Positions 9,406-16,118 of a DNA stretch of 18,812 nt are shown in pieces. A model generated the notes under the pieces. It saw nothing but the letters and a program-made list of their open reading frames with translations, searched no databases and had not been told where the DNA came from. The DNA lies in assembly GCA_946481425.1 (NCBI GenBank), contig CAMLNT010000021.1, positions 1-18,812 of the forward strand, read 5' to 3'. The position numbers and the translations under genes were made by a program. How positions within the stretch are numbered: position 1 is the stretch's first letter; the number at the start of each line of letters is the position of its first letter. The DNA is from an uncultured Brevundimonas sp. GTDB lineage: Bacteria; Pseudomonadota; Alphaproteobacteria; Caulobacterales; Caulobacteraceae.

Positions 9406-9861
9406 ATGATCGTTCTGACTGTCCTCGCCGCCTTCGCCCTTCAGGCCGCGCCGGCTGTGCAGGATGCGCCGGCCGCGACCCTGCACGAGCAGGCGGAAAC
9501 GGTCGACCATCTGGATCTCCTGATCGGAACCTGGTCGGGCGTCGAGTGGAACGGCAACATCATCTACTACCGCTTCGAGCGACAGGACGCCGACACGATC
9601 CGGGGCGAAATTTCCTACGAACCGACGTTTCCCGGTCAGCCCTCGGAGATGTGGGTCACGCGTGAAGGCGAGCATCTGGTCGTGCGGCGGGGAAGCGACA
9701 TGTGGCGATCGGTCAGTGTCACGGACCGGTTCGTGGAATTCGAGACCGTGCGCGGTCGCGCCGACATCAGCTGGCACTTCCGTCCGGGCCGCATCGAGAT
9801 GACAGGCGTCAACCGGGCCAACCCCGACTTCAGCTACACCATGGTGCTCCGCCGACTGTAG
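9406..9861 (+). CDS. Small exported beta-rich protein, unknown function
   Basis: Two in-frame ATGs are possible. The one at 9406 is preferred because AGGAG (9394-9398) is seven bases upstream, whereas it would be only one base from the ATG at 9400. The 151-residue product begins with a short signal peptide (IVLTVLAAFALQAAPA). The mature part starts with HLDLLIGTWSGVEW, a GxW-like opening seen in small beta-barrel proteins, and continues as alternating strands (IIYYRFERQ, IRGEISYEP, HLVVRRGSDMW). It could be a small lipid- or ligand-binding barrel, but I recognise no family with confidence. The next gene begins 65 bases downstream on the same strand and is also exported, so the two may be cotranscribed. 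Confidence 0.7.
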   Translation: MIVLTVLAAFALQAAPAVQDAPAATLHEQAETVDHLDLLIGTWSGVEWNGNIIYYRFERQDADTIRGEISYEPTFPGQPSEMWVTREGEHLVVRRGSDMWRSVSVTDRFVEFETVRGRADISWHFRPGRIEMTGVNRANPDFSYTMVLRRL

Positions 9862-9926
9862 GCGGAGGACGCGCGCGGCGGAGCACCGCCAGGGCATGCG
9901 CGGCCCGACAACAGCAAGGAACGGAC

Positions 9927-10526
9927 ATGTTGAACGCCCTGATCGTCGCCCTGGTCCTGATCGGCCAACCCGGGATGGTGAGCGGCCGCGCCGAGGTGGT
10001 GAGCGGCGATACGGTCAGCATCGACGGGGTCGCCTACCGGCTGTGGGGCGTCCAGACGCCCGAACCCGGCGCGGTGTGCGCCGATGACGGGGTCGATCCA
10101 TTCGACTGCGACCAGGGCGCGCGCGACTATCTGAGCGCGCGGTTCGCCGAGGCGGAGGAAATGACGGAACTGCTGCCCCACCAGGGGCACCCCCGATACG
10201 CGGACGCCGATCTGGTTCGATGCGACACGCAGGTTGCGGCCGGCCAGACCCCGGCGGCCGCGCGGTGCGAAATCCTGGGCGTCGCGTGCATGTGGACCGA
10301 GTGCGAGGACCGCTGGAGCGACCTGGCCGGCGAACTGGTCGAGGCCGGTCTCGGCGTGCAGCGGCGCGATGAAACCGAGGGAGGCTTCGACGAAGCGGAG
10401 GTCGTGGCCTGCTACGGCGGGATCGGCGTCTGGGGCGTGCCGGACGGCGCCGGCGTGGCGCGCGCCGAGCCGCATCTGGAAGGCTGCGACGCGCCGGCGA
10501 TGGCGGCGGCGGCGATCGGATCCTGA
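9927..10526 (+). CDS. Exported SNase-like protein with degenerate active site
   Basis: The 199-residue protein starts at an ATG with AAGGA six bases upstream and has a short hydrophobic leader (LNALIVALVLIG). Residues 21-46 follow the first strands of staphylococcal-nuclease domains: VVSGDTVSIDG then YRLWGVQTPE. R38 and E46 correspond to the catalytic arginine and glutamate and D28 to one calcium ligand. The usual aspartate before TPE is Q43 and the usual aspartate before GD is S26, so calcium binding is doubtful. The rest carries eight cysteines in all, consistent with disulfide bonding in the periplasm. A later LAGELVEAGLGV matches the SNase C-terminal helix. It may bind nucleic acid or be a non-catalytic relative. 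Confidence 0.65.
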   Translation: MLNALIVALVLIGQPGMVSGRAEVVSGDTVSIDGVAYRLWGVQTPEPGAVCADDGVDPFDCDQGARDYLSARFAEAEEMTELLPHQGHPRYADADLVRCDTQVAAGQTPAAARCEILGVACMWTECEDRWSDLAGELVEAGLGVQRRDETEGGFDEAEVVACYGGIGVWGVPDGAGVARAEPHLEGCDAPAMAAAAIGS

Positions 10527-10566
10527 TCGCTTCCCGAGGCGTCGCGAAGCGCCCATATAGCGCGCC

Positions 10567-11019
10567 ATGAAGCCCTTCTGGGAAACCAAGCGCCTGGACG
10601 AGATGACCGATGCGGAGTGGGAATCGCTCTGCGACGGGTGCGGGCTGTGCTGTCTGGTGCGGTTCGAGGATGAGGACACGCTGGAGGTCATCCCCACCCG
10701 GGTGCACTGCAAGCTGTTCGATCCGGAGAGCTGCCGGTGCTCGGACTACGAGAACCGCAAGCAGTATGTGCCCGACTGCATCAAGCTGACGCCGCAGAAT
10801 GTCGAGGCGCTGGAGTGGATGCCGAAGTCCTGCGGATACCGGCGGATCCACGAAGGGAGGGGGCTGGCCTGGTGGCATCCGCTGGTCTCGGGCGACCCGG
10901 AGACGGTGCATACCTCGGGCGTGAGCGTGCGCGGGGAGACGATCAACGAAAATACGCTGGACGACCCGGACGATGCGCTGGACCATGCGGCCTGGGACCT
11001 GGTCGACGAGCGCGGATGA
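10567..11019 (+). CDS. YcgN-like UPF0260 cysteine-cluster protein
   Basis: This 150-residue protein matches E. coli YcgN over its whole length. It begins [23 protein letters not shown], and the cysteine cluster CDGCGLCC (C22, C25, C28, C29) is followed by C48, C56, C58, C71 and C89, then [15 protein letters not shown] and GVSVRG. The family is thought to bind zinc or iron through these cysteines; no activity is established. There is no Shine-Dalgarno sequence before the ATG. Instead a TATAGC hexamer (10556-10561) ends five bases before it, so a leaderless transcript is possible, although no good -35 is seen. All nine cysteines are present, so the protein should be functional. Confidence 0.92.
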   Translation: MKPFWETKRLDEMTDAEWESLCDGCGLCCLVRFEDEDTLEVIPTRVHCKLFDPESCRCSDYENRKQYVPDCIKLTPQNVEALEWMPKSCGYRRIHEGRGLAWWHPLVSGDPETVHTSGVSVRGETINENTLDDPDDALDHAAWDLVDERG

Positions 11020-11067
11020 ACCGAGCCGGAGGCCGGGTGTTCTCACCACTGTCACTGGGAGGATGAC

Positions 11068-11193
11068 ATGAGCGACGGATACAAGGCCGGCTTCGGCGTC
11101 ACGAACATCATCATGCTGCTGGGCGCGTTCGCGGGCCTGGCGGGCGTCGTGGTGCTGTTCCTGGCCATGCTGCCCGCAGTCACCGCAGGATAG
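11068..11193 (+). CDS. 41-residue single-helix membrane protein
   Basis: A short frame begins at an ATG with GGGAGG just upstream at the usual spacing and ends with TAG at 11193. The product is a soluble head (SDGYKAGFGVT) followed by one hydrophobic helix of about 26 residues (NIIMLLGAFAGLAG onwards, ending LAMLPAV), with no charged residue in it. The strong ribosome binding site, the clean hydrophobic segment and the tight junction with the next gene (two bases between stop and TTG start) argue for a real gene. Small proteins of this kind often modulate larger membrane partners; the Tat-type protease encoded directly downstream is the obvious candidate, but that is inference. No family is recognised. 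Confidence 0.6.
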   Translation: MSDGYKAGFGVTNIIMLLGAFAGLAGVVVLFLAMLPAVTAG

Positions 11194-11195
11194 GC

Positions 11196-12131
11196 TTGAG
11201 GACACGCCGCACTCTTCTCGGCTCGATGGCGCTGCTCGGTGCGGGCGGGGCCGCGGCGTGGTTCCTGAGGGACCGGTTCTTCTGGCCGGAAGCCCTGCCT
11301 CATGCCGCGACCGACGACAGCGGCGCCCTGACCCTCATCGAAAGCCGGACCGGCCTGCCGCTGATCATGGCCGGGGTGAACGGTCGCGCGGTCGTGGCCC
11401 TGATCGACACCGGTGCGCAGGTGACATCGCTGGACCGCGCCCTGGCCGAGGAGCTCGGGCTGGAGGCGGCGCTGACCCCGCCGCTTGTGGCCATGGGCGC
11501 CGGCGGGCACCGGCAGGTAGCCGAGGGCGTCGATCTGGCTCTGGAGCTGGGCGCGATGCGGTTCGACCGGGTACGGGCGGCGGTGGTCAATCTGGGGCCG
11601 CTGGCCCAGCCGGAGATCGCCGGCGTCGGACTGGTCATTGGACAGGACGTATTGGGGTCGGTGCTGATCGAGCTGGATTTCGGCGAGCGGCTGGCGCGCT
11701 TCACGGCGAACGGCGCCGCGGCCATCCCGCCCGGCGCGGTGGCGATCCCGGCCCAGAGGCGCGGCCGCGGCATGGAGGCCCGGGTGCGGGTCGAGGAAAC
11801 GGTGCTGGACCTGCTGGTCGACACCGGCTCGACGGCGGGGGTGTCGCTGTCCGAGACCATGGCCGACAACGTGGGGCTGATGGAGGGCCGCGAGGCGACG
11901 GCGCAGCAGCGGATCGTGCTGGGCGGCGTCAGCACCGGGCGGGTGATCCCGATCCGGGGACTGTTCGTGGCGGGGCGATCGCTGGGGCCGGGCGAGGCGC
12001 ACATCTATCGGGACCAAACCGCGCCGGGCTTTCCGCGAGGCCTGCTGGGACTGGGCGTGATCGGACAGAGCCGGCTGTGGGTCGATCTCGGAGCCGGGCG
12101 GCTGGCGGTCGACCGGCTTGGCACGGCCTGA
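11196..12131 (+). CDS. Exported retropepsin-like aspartic protease with two DTG motifs
   Basis: The 311-residue protein starts at TTG with AGGA six bases upstream; an ATG at 11226 lacks a ribosome binding site and would destroy the signal. The N-terminus TRRTLLGSMALLG fits a twin-arginine signal, so it is probably exported folded or anchored at the periplasmic face. Two repeats each carry an aspartic-protease motif: ALIDTGAQVTSLD (D71) and LLVDTGSTAGVSLS (D209), each followed by a strand-rich lobe, with DVLGSVLIELDF and GLLGLGVIG as the equivalent later motifs. Retropepsins normally dimerise from one-DTG subunits; here one chain has both halves, as in pepsins. Substrates are unknown. It follows the 41-residue membrane protein by two bases and is separated from the portal gene by 170 bases. 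Confidence 0.82.
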   Translation: MRTRRTLLGSMALLGAGGAAAWFLRDRFFWPEALPHAATDDSGALTLIESRTGLPLIMAGVNGRAVVALIDTGAQVTSLDRALAEELGLEAALTPPLVAMGAGGHRQVAEGVDLALELGAMRFDRVRAAVVNLGPLAQPEIAGVGLVIGQDVLGSVLIELDFGERLARFTANGAAAIPPGAVAIPAQRRGRGMEARVRVEETVLDLLVDTGSTAGVSLSETMADNVGLMEGREATAQQRIVLGGVSTGRVIPIRGLFVAGRSLGPGEAHIYRDQTAPGFPRGLLGLGVIGQSRLWVDLGAGRLAVDRLGTA

Positions 12132-12301
12132 ACCCGAAAAGCGGTGACGAAGGCGGCCGGGCGCCCGCATCGGTTCGGGCCAACGGTCTGATCCTGGCTG
12201 ACTTTCCAGAAATCGATCGCAGGTTTTCCGCCAGTCCCGCTGGTCGGCTAGATTGAGGGCTGGCTCGAGAGCTGGGCCTGAGGCGAACCCCGGAGACATC
12301 G

Positions 12302-13444
12302 ATGATCGACTGGCGACGGCCCTTTGGCCGGCGGCGAGAGCCTGCGCCCGAGACCAAGCAGAGCGCGGCGGGGCCGCTGATCGCGCTGTCTCAGGTGGGG
12401 CGGCCGGTGTGGAGTTCGCGGGACTATGCAAGCCTGGCGCGGCAGGGGTTTCACCAGAACCCGGTGGCCTATCGCTGCATCCGCATGATCGCGGAGGCGG
12501 CGGCGAGCGTGCCGTTCCTGGTCATGCAGGACGGCGAGCGGCGCGACGACCATCCGCTGTTCCAGCGGCTGAAAGCGCCCAATCCGGAGCAGTCGGGCGC
12601 CGAGCTGATGGAGCAGGTCTATGGGCATCTGCAGACGGCGGGGAACGCCTATGTCGAGGCGGCTGGCGAGGCGGAGGAATTCTACGCCCTGAGGCCGGAC
12701 CGGGTTCAGGTCGTGCCCGGGGCGAGCGGCTGGCCGGCGGCCTATGATTATTCGGTGGGAATGCGGACGCGGCGGCTGATGCGCGAGGCGGACGGGTTCT
12801 CGCCGGTGCTGCACCTGAAGCTCTTCAGCCCGGTGGATGACTGGTACGGAGCGTCGCCGCTCGAAGCCGCGGCCTATGCGATCGACATCCATACGGCGTC
12901 GGGCGGATGGAACAAGGCGCTTCTGGACAATGCGGCGCGGCCGAGCGGAGCGTTGGTCTATTCGGGCGGCAACCTGGGCGAGGTCCAGTTCAACCAGCTC
13001 AAGACCCAGCTGGAGGACGCCTATGCCGGGGCGGCCAACGCCGGGCGGCCGATGGTGCTGGAGGGCGGACTGGACTGGCGGCCGATGTCGCTGACGCCGA
13101 GGGACCTGGACTATATCGAGGGCAAGCACGCGGCGGCCCGCGAGATCGCGCTGGCGTTCGGGGTGCCGCCGCAGCTGCTGGGGATCCCGGGGGACAACAC
13201 CTATCAGAACTTCAAGGAGGCCCAGGCGGCTTTCTGGCGGCAGACGATCACCCCGCTGGTCGCCAAGGCGGCGGGGGCGATGACCGCCTGGCTGAAGCCG
13301 CGGTTCGAGGCGGTGGACGTGCGGGCCGACCTGGATGCCGTGCCGGCTCTGGCGGGGGAACGTGAGGCGCTGTGGGCGCGGCTGGAGGCGGCGAGCTTCC
13401 TGACGCCCGAGGAGCGGCGGCGGATGGCGGGGCTGTCGGCATGA
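12302..13444 (+). CDS. HK97-family portal protein (gene transfer agent g3-like)
   Basis: The 380-residue protein begins at an ATG with GGAG about nine bases upstream. It shows the phage portal pattern: GFHQNPVAYRCIRMIAEAAAS near the N-terminus, LMEQVYGHLQTAGNAYVEA, PVDDWYGASPLEAA, and near the C-terminus AFGVPPQLLGIPGDNTYQNFKEA with FWRQTITPL. Portals form the dodecameric ring at one capsid vertex through which DNA is packaged. The length is close to that of Rhodobacter GTA g3, slightly under typical phage portals. It is followed by overlapping genes for a small membrane protein and the prohead protease, the order known from alphaproteobacterial GTAs. No terminase gene precedes it; upstream is an aspartic protease gene. 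Confidence 0.93.
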   Translation: MIDWRRPFGRRREPAPETKQSAAGPLIALSQVGRPVWSSRDYASLARQGFHQNPVAYRCIRMIAEAAASVPFLVMQDGERRDDHPLFQRLKAPNPEQSGAELMEQVYGHLQTAGNAYVEAAGEAEEFYALRPDRVQVVPGASGWPAAYDYSVGMRTRRLMREADGFSPVLHLKLFSPVDDWYGASPLEAAAYAIDIHTASGGWNKALLDNAARPSGALVYSGGNLGEVQFNQLKTQLEDAYAGAANAGRPMVLEGGLDWRPMSLTPRDLDYIEGKHAAAREIALAFGVPPQLLGIPGDNTYQNFKEAQAAFWRQTITPLVAKAAGAMTAWLKPRFEAVDVRADLDAVPALAGEREALWARLEAASFLTPEERRRMAGLSA

Positions 13445-13677
13445 GCGAAGAGGTGAAGGCGCGCATCCCCGCCGCCGTGCTGGTGGCGGTGGTAGTACAG
13501 GCGGCGGCGGCCCTGTTGTGGGCGGGCGGGGCGTCGGCGCGGATCGCGGTGCTGGAGAGCCGGGTCGAGGGGCAGGGCTCGGTCGCCGAACGGCTGGCGC
13601 GGCTGGAGGAACAGGCGGCCGCGACGCGGCAGGCCGTGGAGCGGATCGAGCGGCGGCTGGAGGGCGCCGGTGAGTGA
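13441..13677 (+). CDS. GTA g3.5-like small membrane/coiled-coil protein
   Basis: The ATG at 13441 overlaps the portal stop as ATGA, so translation is probably coupled. The 78-residue product has a hydrophobic helix at about residues 10-31 (AAVLVAVVVQAAAALLWAGG), then a heptad-like amphipathic helix at 35-75 (RIAVLESRVEGQGSVAERLA and on) that looks like a coiled coil. Position and size correspond to the small orf between portal and protease (g3.5) in Rhodobacter-type GTA clusters, whose role is not established. The membrane plus coiled-coil design recalls holin-like or spanin-like proteins, but this is speculation. Its 3' end overlaps the protease gene by eight bases. Confidence 0.8.
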   Translation: MSEEVKARIPAAVLVAVVVQAAAALLWAGGASARIAVLESRVEGQGSVAERLARLEEQAAATRQAVERIERRLEGAGE

Positions 13678-14071
13678 GGTGGCGATCGAGGGCTATGCGT
13701 CGCTGTGGAACGTCGCCGACCTGAACCGGGACGTGACGGTCCGGGGATGTTTCGCCGACAGTCTGGCGGCGGGCGGGATCAAGATGCTGCACCAGCACGA
13801 CGGCGAGCCCGTCGGGGTCTGGGACCGGCTGGTCGAGGACGAGCGCGGGCTGTTCGTCCGTGGACGCATCCTGGACTGGTCGGCGGCGGCGCGGTTCGCC
13901 CAGGCGCTGGTGAAGGCCGGGGCGCTGGACGGGCTTTCGATCGGGTTCAGGGCGGTCACGGCGCGACGGGACGGGGCGCTCAGGGTGCTGAGCCGGGTGG
14001 AGCTGTGGGAGGTGTCGCTGGTGACCTTTCCGATGTTGCCGGGGGCGAGGCTGCTCGCGACCGCCCCCTAG
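13670..14071 (+). CDS. HK97-family prohead protease (GTA g4-like)
   Basis: This 133-residue serine protease starts at GTG with GGAGG six bases upstream, inside the end of the preceding gene. The fold-defining blocks are IEGYASLWNVADLNRDVTVRG, KMLHQHDGEPVGVWD with candidate catalytic H41, ALVKAGALDGLSIGFR with candidate serine S90, and VELWEVSLVTFPM, whose acidic residues (E112, E115) include the likely third member. HK97 proteases mature the capsid by removing the N-terminal delta domain of the capsid protein inside the prohead. In phages and GTAs the capsid gene normally follows directly; here it is 4.3 kb downstream. The length is short but complete for GTA versions. Its stop overlaps the stop of the opposing GST gene as CTAG. 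Confidence 0.92.
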   Translation: MSEVAIEGYASLWNVADLNRDVTVRGCFADSLAAGGIKMLHQHDGEPVGVWDRLVEDERGLFVRGRILDWSAAARFAQALVKAGALDGLSIGFRAVTARRDGALRVLSRVELWEVSLVTFPMLPGARLLATAP

Positions 14072-14721
14072 TCCCGATCCGGCGCGCCCAGGGGGAAGTA
14101 GTGGCGGTAGGGGCGGGCTTCGTCGACGGCGCGGGCGACGGAGGGGCGCTTCAGGAGGCGCGCGCGGTAGGCGCGGAGGTGTTCGAAGCGCTCAGGGATC
14201 GGGTGCGTCCAGTCGGCGTAGAAGAGCGACGGGGCGGCGGCGCAGTCGGCCAGGGTGAAGACGGCGCCGACGGCCCAGGTGCGGCCTTGAAGGCGTTGGT
14301 CTAGCCAGGCGTAGATGGTGTCGAGCGTCTGGCCGGCCTCGGCCACGCCGAAGGGATCGCGGTCCTTGGGCTCACGCAGGGTGTCGTAGACGAACTTGCC
14401 CTGCGGGGTCATGACGTAGTTGTCGAAGATGCGGTCCAGCATCCGCGCCTCGATCATCAGGTCGGGGTCGTCGGGGATCAGCGTCACCGGGCCCGGATGG
14501 CGGGTCTGGAGGTATTCGATGATGGTGGTGGTCTCGAGGATCACGCGGTCGCCGTCGCGCAGCAGCGGAAAGCGCTTGATGGGCCAGAGGCCGGCGAACT
14601 CCTCGCCGACGCCGGGGTCCTCCATCATCCGGTATGTGAAGGGGACGTCGTTCTCGTACAGGGCGATCAGCGCCTTCTGGCAGTAGGACGAGAACGGGTG
14701 GGCGAAGAGTTCGAGGGTCAT
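14068..14721 (-). CDS. Glutathione S-transferase family protein
   Basis: This is a 217-residue cytoplasmic GST. The N-terminal thioredoxin-like domain begins LELFAHPFSSYCQKALIALYEN, with S11/S12 and C14 at the position of the catalytic residue. The cis-proline is in KRFPLL (P52), and the glutathione-contact ETTTIIEYL follows (E63-T64, where most GSTs have ES). The helical C-terminal domain contains WAVGAVFTLADCAAAPSLFYADW with the conserved N-capping TLAD motif. GSTs conjugate glutathione to electrophiles or act as peroxidases; the substrate here is unknown. The start overlaps the stop of the SRPBCC gene as ATGA, making this the third gene of a coupled arsR operon. The stop overlaps the prohead protease stop through CTAG. 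Confidence 0.92.
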   Translation of the reverse strand: MTLELFAHPFSSYCQKALIALYENDVPFTYRMMEDPGVGEEFAGLWPIKRFPLLRDGDRVILETTTIIEYLQTRHPGPVTLIPDDPDLMIEARMLDRIFDNYVMTPQGKFVYDTLREPKDRDPFGVAEAGQTLDTIYAWLDQRLQGRTWAVGAVFTLADCAAAPSLFYADWTHPIPERFEHLRAYRARLLKRPSVARAVDEARPYRHYFPLGAPDRD

Positions 14722-15191
14722 TGGAAAGCTTTCGGTTCGCGGCCCTCGACGACGGCCACGAGGTTGTCGACGTGCCAGCCGGTGCCGTGTTCGCGGCCCT
14801 GGACGGCCTCGATGCCGCCGGAGAAGTAGGAACCCTGTTCAGTGTGAAGCAGGCGGGTGCGCGGACCGTCGGCGATGAGTTCGATGGTCTGGAGCGAGAC
14901 CGACAGCTTCTCGTCGTTGTGGAACAGGTCGTAGACCAGGATGATCCGCTCGTTGGGGACGATGTCGTGATAGACGGCGCGGAAGTCGCTGGTCATGCCG
15001 CTGGGCCAGCGGGCGTGGAAGCGCTCGGTCCCGCCGACGCGGAAATCGAAATCGCGATTGAGGGTCTCGATGTCGGCGGGCGCCTTGAACCAAGCCATCT
15101 TGGCCTCGAGCGTCGTGTAGGCGGCGAAGACCCGCTCGGGCGAAGCGTTCAGCATCCGCTCGATGACGAAGGTGGCGTTGGTCAGGCTCAT
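14718..15191 (-). CDS. SRPBCC (AHSA1/START-like) domain protein
   Basis: The 157-residue protein begins SLTNATFVIERMLNASPERVFAAYT, the standard opening of AHSA1-type SRPBCC proteins. It continues with WFKAPADIETLNRDFDFRVGG, RAVYHDIVPNERIILVYDLF and a C-terminal helix GWHVDNLVAVV. The fold is a helix-grip cavity that binds small hydrophobic ligands; no reaction is assigned. Both ends show translational coupling: its ATG overlaps the ArsR stop as ATGA at 15188-15191, and its stop overlaps the GST start the same way. ArsR plus AHSA1 pairs are a common bacterial arrangement, and the ligand of the SRPBCC domain may be the signal relevant to the regulator, though this is inference. Confidence 0.9.
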   Translation of the reverse strand: MSLTNATFVIERMLNASPERVFAAYTTLEAKMAWFKAPADIETLNRDFDFRVGGTERFHARWPSGMTSDFRAVYHDIVPNERIILVYDLFHNDEKLSVSLQTIELIADGPRTRLLHTEQGSYFSGGIEAVQGREHGTGWHVDNLVAVVEGREPKAFQ

Positions 15192-15532
15192 TGGTCGTCC
15201 TCGGGGGCTGTCCGGGCCAGGTAGGCCTCGAGTTGGTCGTACTGCTGCTCCCAGTAGCGGCGGCGTTCGGCGATCCACCGCTCGACCTGGGTCATGGCCT
15301 GGACCTGAAGGGTGCAGGTGCGGACGCGGCCGGTCTTGGAGCTTTTCACCAGACCCGAGGCCTCCAGGATCTTGAGGTGCTGGACCACCGCCGAAAGGGT
15401 CATGGGCAGGGGCTCGGCCAGCTGGCTGACGGTCGCGGAGCCCAGGCTTAGCTGCTCGACCATGGCGCGGCGCGCCGGGTCGGACAGGGCCTGGAAGGCG
15501 AGGTCGAGAGGCTCGGGTTGATACTGTAGCAT
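15188..15532 (-). CDS. ArsR-family transcriptional regulator, likely autorepressor of its operon
   Basis: The 114-residue protein has a winged helix-turn-helix: ALSDPARRAMVEQLS, then ATVSQLAEPLPMTLSAVVQHLKILEASGLV and the wing VKSSKTGRVRTCTL. The C-terminal helix (MTQVERWIAERRRYWEQQYDQ) is typical of ArsR proteins paired with SRPBCC genes. The cysteine pair of the arsenic sensors is absent; the single cysteine in RTCTL is not a metal site, so the signal is probably not a metal. It starts at ATG 15532 without a Shine-Dalgarno sequence. The promoter lies so close that the mRNA should be leaderless, and a palindrome covers its -10, suggesting autorepression. It leads a three-gene operon with ATGA overlaps. 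Confidence 0.93.
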   Translation of the reverse strand: MLQYQPEPLDLAFQALSDPARRAMVEQLSLGSATVSQLAEPLPMTLSAVVQHLKILEASGLVKSSKTGRVRTCTLQVQAMTQVERWIAERRRYWEQQYDQLEAYLARTAPEDDQ

Positions 15533-15547
15533 TCACTTAAGTATTGA
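15533..15547. promoter_or_regulatory. Candidate ArsR operator TCACTTAAGTATTGA
   Basis: It contains the perfect palindrome ACTTAAGT (15535-15542) with TCA and TGA at the outer ends. It overlaps the -10 box of the arsR promoter and abuts the start codon, the usual position for an ArsR autorepressor site. Binding is inferred. Confidence 0.5.
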
Positions 15548-15568
15548 GGCGAGCGAGCGGGCTGTCAA
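15540..15568 (-). promoter_or_regulatory. Promoter of the arsR operon, leaderless
   Basis: On the minus strand a perfect TTGACA (15563-15568) is followed after 17 bases by AATACT (15540-15545). Initiation 6-8 bases further would fall at or next to the A of the arsR ATG (15532), and no ribosome binding site exists, so a leaderless transcript is expected. The promoter fits in the 55-base gap after the reductase gene. Confidence 0.65.
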
Positions 15569-15587
15569 GCGCGGCGCTCAGACGGGA

Positions 15588-16118
15588 TCAGGCGGGGACG
15601 TAGCGCAGGCGGACGGCCTGTTCGCCGAGCTGTTCGAAGCCGGCGAGTTTCAGGGCCGGCGGCGTGACGCGGAAGAAGGGCGCGCCGTGGCCCAGGACGA
15701 CAGGGTGAACGTAGAGCTGGTACTCGTCGATGAGGCCCAGCGGCATGAGGCTGGCGGCCAGTTTCGGGCCGGCGACCTCGATCTCGCCGTCGAGGGTGTC
15801 CTTGAGGCTCTGGACGGCTGTGGCGAGATCGCCCTTGAGGAGGGTAGCGTTGGGGCCGACGTCCTTCAGCGTGGTGGAGACCACCCATTTGGGGGTCGCG
15901 CGCCAAGCCTCGGCATAGGCGTGCTCGGCGTCGGTCCAGCCGGGCTGGTCGTCCTGCCAGTAGCTCATGAGCTCGTAGAGGCGCCGGCCGTAGAGGGAGG
16001 CGGAGACGCGGCCCATGTGGTCAATGAAGTGCTGGAACAGGCCTGTGTCAGGGCCGAAGCGGTCGTGGTCGACGAAGCCGTCGAGCGAGGCGTTCATGCC
16101 GTAGATCAGGCGGGCCAT
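15588..16118 (-). CDS. Dihydrofolate reductase-like / RibD C-terminal family protein
   Basis: This 176-residue protein belongs to the DHFR-like family that includes B. subtilis YwjB and YyaP. It begins RLIYGMNASLDGFVDHD, and continues with LYGRRLYELMSYW, KWVVSTTLKDVGPNATLLKGD and the NADPH-binding signature EIEVAGPKLAASLMPLGLIDEY, with LYVHPVVLGHGAPFF near the end. These are cytoplasmic NAD(P)H-dependent reductases of mostly unknown substrate; true folate reduction is unlikely for this branch. AAGGA lies eight bases before the ATG. It reads in the same direction as the arsR operon, but the strong arsR promoter sits in the gap, so it can be regulated separately. The length is normal. Confidence 0.9.
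   Translation of the reverse strand: MARLIYGMNASLDGFVDHDRFGPDTGLFQHFIDHMGRVSASLYGRRLYELMSYWQDDQPGWTDAEHAYAEAWRATPKWVVSTTLKDVGPNATLLKGDLATAVQSLKDTLDGEIEVAGPKLAASLMPLGLIDEYQLYVHPVVLGHGAPFFRVTPPALKLAGFEQLGEQAVRLRYVPA

Noticed and set aside
10015..11205. Minus-strand frame of 396 codons
   Set aside because: It is antisense to the SNase-like and YcgN-like genes, and its translation is arginine/proline-rich without domains.
12155..12180. GGGCGCCC palindrome after the aspartic protease as a terminator
   Set aside because: The palindrome has no loop and no T-run; such GC palindromes are expected by chance at this base composition.
11258..12256. Plus-strand frame running from the aspartic protease toward the portal, tested as a terminase remnant
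   Set aside because: It shows no Walker A, Walker B or nuclease motif and is a frame-shifted shadow of the protease gene.
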